Part shown: positions 62,149 to 64,000 of the stretch, piece after piece
Layout of the letters: every line of letters begins with the position of its first letter
Position numbering within the stretch: the first letter of the stretch is position 1
NCBI RefSeq assembly: GCF_022347765.1
Contig: NZ_JAKRFZ010000005.1
Span: forward strand, 269,247-333,246
DNA from: Pseudoalteromonas sp. OOF1S-7
GTDB lineage: Bacteria > Pseudomonadota > Gammaproteobacteria > Enterobacterales > Alteromonadaceae
Reading direction: 5' to 3'
Length of the DNA stretch: 64,000 nt
Program-made: the position numbers and the translations under genes
Notes under the pieces: model-generated
The model's database searches: none
What the model saw: only the letters and a program-made list of their open reading frames with translations
Told to the model about the DNA's origin: nothing

Positions 62149-62224
62149 TGGTGGGTTGTACTGGACTTGAACCAGTGACCCTCGCCTTGTAAGGGCGATG
62201 CTCTCCCAACTGAGCTAACAACCC
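62149..62224 (-). tRNA. tRNA-Val (TAC)
   Basis: 76 nt, identical to the other Val copies, CCA encoded. Confidence 0.97.
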
Positions 62225-62282
62225 ATAACTATTCTGACTTTTGCGTATTGAGCCATAATCTTTTGTATAGACAATGGAATTA

Positions 62283-62356
62283 TGGTGGGTTGTACTGACT
62301 TTAATTCAGAACCCTTGCCTTGGTAAGAATGAGCGCGATGCTGCATCGACCAAGTT
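62283..62356 (-). pseudogene. tRNA-Val-like spacer hairpin
   Basis: Same two-tier palindrome and preserved 3' acceptor/CCA strand. Confidence 0.75.
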
Positions 62357-62366
62357 TACCAAATTA

Positions 62367-62442
62367 TGGTGGGTTGTACTGGACTTGAACCAGTGACCCT
62401 CGCCTTGTAAGGGCGATGCTCTCCCAACTGAGCTAACAACCC
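62367..62442 (-). tRNA. tRNA-Val (TAC)
   Basis: 76 nt, identical to the other Val copies, CCA encoded. Confidence 0.97.
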
Positions 62443-62465
62443 AATACGCTGTTTCAAATGTGAAT

Positions 62466-62525
62466 GTCTATACGACTTTCCTCCAAATCTTGGAAAGAAC
62501 TAAAGCGATACTGCATCGACCAAGT
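62466..62525 (-). pseudogene. Partial tRNA-Val-like remnant
   Basis: Only the GCGATACTGCATCGACCAAGTC portion and a decayed CTTGGAAAGAA remain. The 3' acceptor strand is lost. Confidence 0.5.
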
Positions 62526-62536
62526 CACCAAAATTA

Positions 62537-62612
62537 TGGTGGGTTGTACTGGACTTGAACCAGTGACCCTCGCCTTGTAAGGGCGATGCTCTCCCAACTG
62601 AGCTAACAACCC
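62537..62612 (-). tRNA. tRNA-Val (TAC)
   Basis: 76 nt, CCA encoded. First copy behind the operon promoter. Confidence 0.97.
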
Positions 62613-62656
62613 ACATTCGAAACATACGACACATTGCCGTGTCGTTGTGGGGCGCT

Positions 62657-62684
62657 ATTATATGTTTCCTTTCAAAGGAGTCAA
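62657..62684 (-). promoter_or_regulatory. Promoter of the tRNA-Val operon
   Basis: Minus strand: TTGACT, 16 bases, TATAAT, then AGCGCCCCAC discriminator. About 45 bases before the first tRNA-Val. Confidence 0.85.
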
Positions 62685-63132
62685 CACAAAATCCTGATTT
62701 TTTATCTGTATGCTTCTTTTGTGTTCAGGTGTTCGTTTTTTAGGTATTTCTCTTCATTATATGTCTAAGCAATATATTGTCCGCCAGGTAACATGGCTGG
62801 CGGGGTGGTGAAGATGTTGAGTGCTGTTTTTAGGCAGGAAGGTTGGGCGGGGGGAGTTAACAGCATTTGTTTCGAGATGGAAATCCGCTTGCAAATGAAA
62901 TGAGTTGCCCAATGGATGTCCTGGCCTTTTATCTGTGTCCAATTGAGTAGCAGTTTGTGTCTCCTTGTTCAAAATACTGAGAGATCAAGTAGAAGGACAT
63001 ACCTAATCTAGAATAGCTGGTTTTAAATTAAGCAAAAACAGGCACTTCTATTGATTGAACCGCTCAATTCGCTTATATTCTGTGCTCTTGGGGTGTTTTT
63101 ACAGCAGTTAGAAAAAACTTGCAGAAAAGGTG
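62685..63132. other. Intergenic region between divergent tRNA operons
   Basis: About 450 bases without a supportable gene. A 71-codon frame at 62757-62972 on the minus strand has no credible features. One 7-bp hairpin (CCGCCAG / CTGGCGG, 62781-62803) has no T-run. Otherwise nothing seen. Confidence 0.6.
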
Positions 63133-63161
63133 TTGACTTTGTTTTCTGTGATGCATAGAAT
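63133..63161 (+). promoter_or_regulatory. Promoter of the tRNA-Ala/Glu operon
   Basis: TTGACT, 17 bases, TAGAAT, followed by GCGCCCCGC. Same layout as the two other tRNA operon promoters in the window. Confidence 0.85.
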
Positions 63162-63210
63162 GCGCCCCGCACTCAGCGATGCAGCGTTACAGTTTCATTG
63201 CTACTGGTGA

Positions 63211-63286
<76 letters not shown>

Positions 63287-63357
63287 AATTCAGTGCATAA
63301 ATGTCCTAGTGATATAATATTTGGAACTGGCTTCGAATGCTGTTTCTAAATGATTGT

Positions 63358-63433
63358 GTCCCCTTCGTCTAGAGGCCTAGGACACCGCCCTTTCACGGCG
63401 GTAACAGGGGTTCGAATCCCCTAGGGGACGCCA
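63358..63433 (+). tRNA. tRNA-Glu (TTC)
   Basis: 76 nt, CCA encoded. Acceptor GTCCCCT/AGGGGAC, loop CTTTCAC between CCGCC and GGCGG. Confidence 0.98.
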
Positions 63434-63501
63434 CTTACTTTTGTAAGTACCAAACTCGTATAGTAAGAGTATAAACAACTAGTCCTAGTGACACATTCAG
63501 T
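63434..63501. repeat. tRNA-Glu spacer repeat, unit 1
   Basis: 68 bases. Begins ACTTACTTTTGTAAGT-like inverted repeat and ends near ACTAGTCCTAGT. Repeated almost exactly after each tRNA-Glu (63578-63645, start of 63722-63874, 63951 on). Confidence 0.85.
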
Positions 63502-63577
63502 GTCCCCTTCGTCTAGAGGCCTAGGACACCGCCCTTTCACGGCGGTAACAGGGGTTCGAATCCCCTAGGGGACGCCA
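63502..63577 (+). tRNA. tRNA-Glu (TTC)
   Basis: 76 nt, identical to the first Glu copy. Confidence 0.98.
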
Positions 63578-63645
63578 CTTACTTTTGTAAGTACAAAACT
63601 CGTATAGTAAGAGTATAAACAACTAGTCCTAGTGACACATTCAGT
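63578..63645. repeat. tRNA-Glu spacer repeat, unit 2
   Basis: Differs from unit 1 by about one base (ACAAAACTC versus ACCAAACTC). Together with the tRNA gene it makes a 144-bp tandem period. Confidence 0.85.
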
Positions 63646-63721
63646 GTCCCCTTCGTCTAGAGGCCTAGGACACCGCCCTTTCACGGCGGTAACAGGGGTT
63701 CGAATCCCCTAGGGGACGCCA
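63646..63721 (+). tRNA. tRNA-Glu (TTC)
   Basis: 76 nt, identical to the other Glu copies. Confidence 0.98.
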
Positions 63722-63781
63722 CTTACTTTTAGTAAGTACCAAGCTCGTATGGTAAGAGTATAAATAACCAGTCCTAGTGAC

Positions 63782-63874
63782 AAAAGATTTTGTTAAAGGA
63801 AGTTCGGTCTCGCTGGCTCGACTTTCACGCTAACAAAAAATTATTGAAGCGGTGCTTCAATAAGCAAATTTTTT
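63782..63874. repeat. Palindromic insert in the third tRNA-Glu spacer
   Basis: About 93 bases replace the usual CATTCAGT before the fourth tRNA-Glu. It has TTTTGTTA / TAACAAAA arms (63788-63838) and a hairpin TTATTGAAGC-GGT-GCTTCAATAA (63841-63863), extended by AAAAAATT / AATTTTTT. Confidence 0.75.
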
Positions 63875-63950
63875 GTCCCCTTCGTCTAGAGGCCTAGGAC
63901 ACCGCCCTTTCACGGCGGTAACAGGGGTTCGAATCCCCTAGGGGACGCCA
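63875..63950 (+). tRNA. tRNA-Glu (TTC)
   Basis: 76 nt, identical to the other Glu copies. The spacer repeat resumes after it, so the array probably continues beyond the window. Confidence 0.98.
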
Positions 63951-64000
63951 CTTACTTTTGTAAGTACAAAACTCGTATAGTAAGAGTATAAACAACTAGT

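Noticed and set aside
61378..62612. CRISPR array, suggested by regularly spaced near-identical repeats
   Set aside because: The repeats are 76-nt tRNA-Val genes and tRNA-like remnants; spacing is irregular and no cas genes occur.
62757..62972. 71-codon frame between the divergent tRNA operons
   Set aside because: Low-complexity composition, no convincing start signal, sits in a promoter region.

Overview
The window reads as chromosome of a marine gammaproteobacterium, most likely an Alteromonadales member close to Pseudoalteromonas. This is inferred from gene content (smc-zipA-ligA, HD-GYP and propeller-type sensor proteins, a REP-associated transposase, very large tRNA arrays) and from synteny with E. 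coli, not from a database search. Most of it is conserved housekeeping DNA with short accessory inserts. Several stretches keep E. coli gene order: lnt-corC-ybeY-ybeZ-miaB / ubiF / Met-Leu-Gln tRNA operon; ychF-pth, prs-ispE-lolB / hemA-prfA-prmC-sirB2-sirB1-kdsA; gcvA-ygdD-rlmM; and cysZ close to zipA-ligA.

Region 1 (1-7.9 kb) is accessory. The 3' part of a large RHS protein ends in a Tae4-type peptidoglycan amidase domain and is followed by an AT-rich gene for an exported protein, the likely immunity partner. Next comes a second, toxin-less copy of the RHS core, cut off at a 61-bp REP-like palindrome. The same palindrome lies upstream of that copy. A REP-associated tyrosine transposase gene (RAYT) and a 78-bp tandem duplication follow. 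Region 2 (8-9.5 kb) holds a small operon on the minus strand (33-aa ORF, HTH protein, GNAT acetyltransferase) and a small secreted Cys protein.

Region 3 (9.5-34.4 kb) is housekeeping: lipoprotein acylation and sorting (lnt, lolB), ribosome and RNA maturation (ybeY, ybeZ, miaB, pth, rplY), ubiquinone synthesis (ubi hydroxylase), PRPP (prs), isoprenoids (ispE), tetrapyrrole (hemA), translation termination (prfA, prmC), KDO synthesis (kdsA) and a c-di-GMP HD-GYP regulator. A 12-gene tRNA operon (2 Met, 4 Leu-TAG, 4 Gln, 2 Leu-CAG) lies at 16.6-18.6 kb. Its spacers contain degenerate tRNA-like hairpins.

Region 4 (34.4-51 kb): rlmM is followed by an AraC regulator and a serine hydrolase, then by a second, diverged copy of the rlmM 3' end with its hairpin. 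That layout marks the pair as an insert. Then come a PhoD-like phosphatase, a P-loop kinase, a giant hybrid sensor kinase divergent from a double-receiver protein, cysZ, and small secreted or CBS proteins. Region 5 (51-61.2 kb): TrmH-family methyltransferase, smc-zipA-ligA, a MITE-like element abutting the ligA stop codon, a DUF2919 protein, msrB, and a TPR protein with an atypical receiver domain.

Region 6 (61.2-64 kb) has six tRNA-Val(TAC) genes on the minus strand, again alternating with tRNA-like hairpin remnants. A divergent operon of one tRNA-Ala(GGC) and at least four tRNA-Glu(TTC) genes runs off the window end. All three tRNA operons have promoters with a TGTTGAC -35 block and a GCGCCCC or CGCCCC discriminator, as expected for growth-rate/stringent control. 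In total 23 intact tRNA genes are visible.
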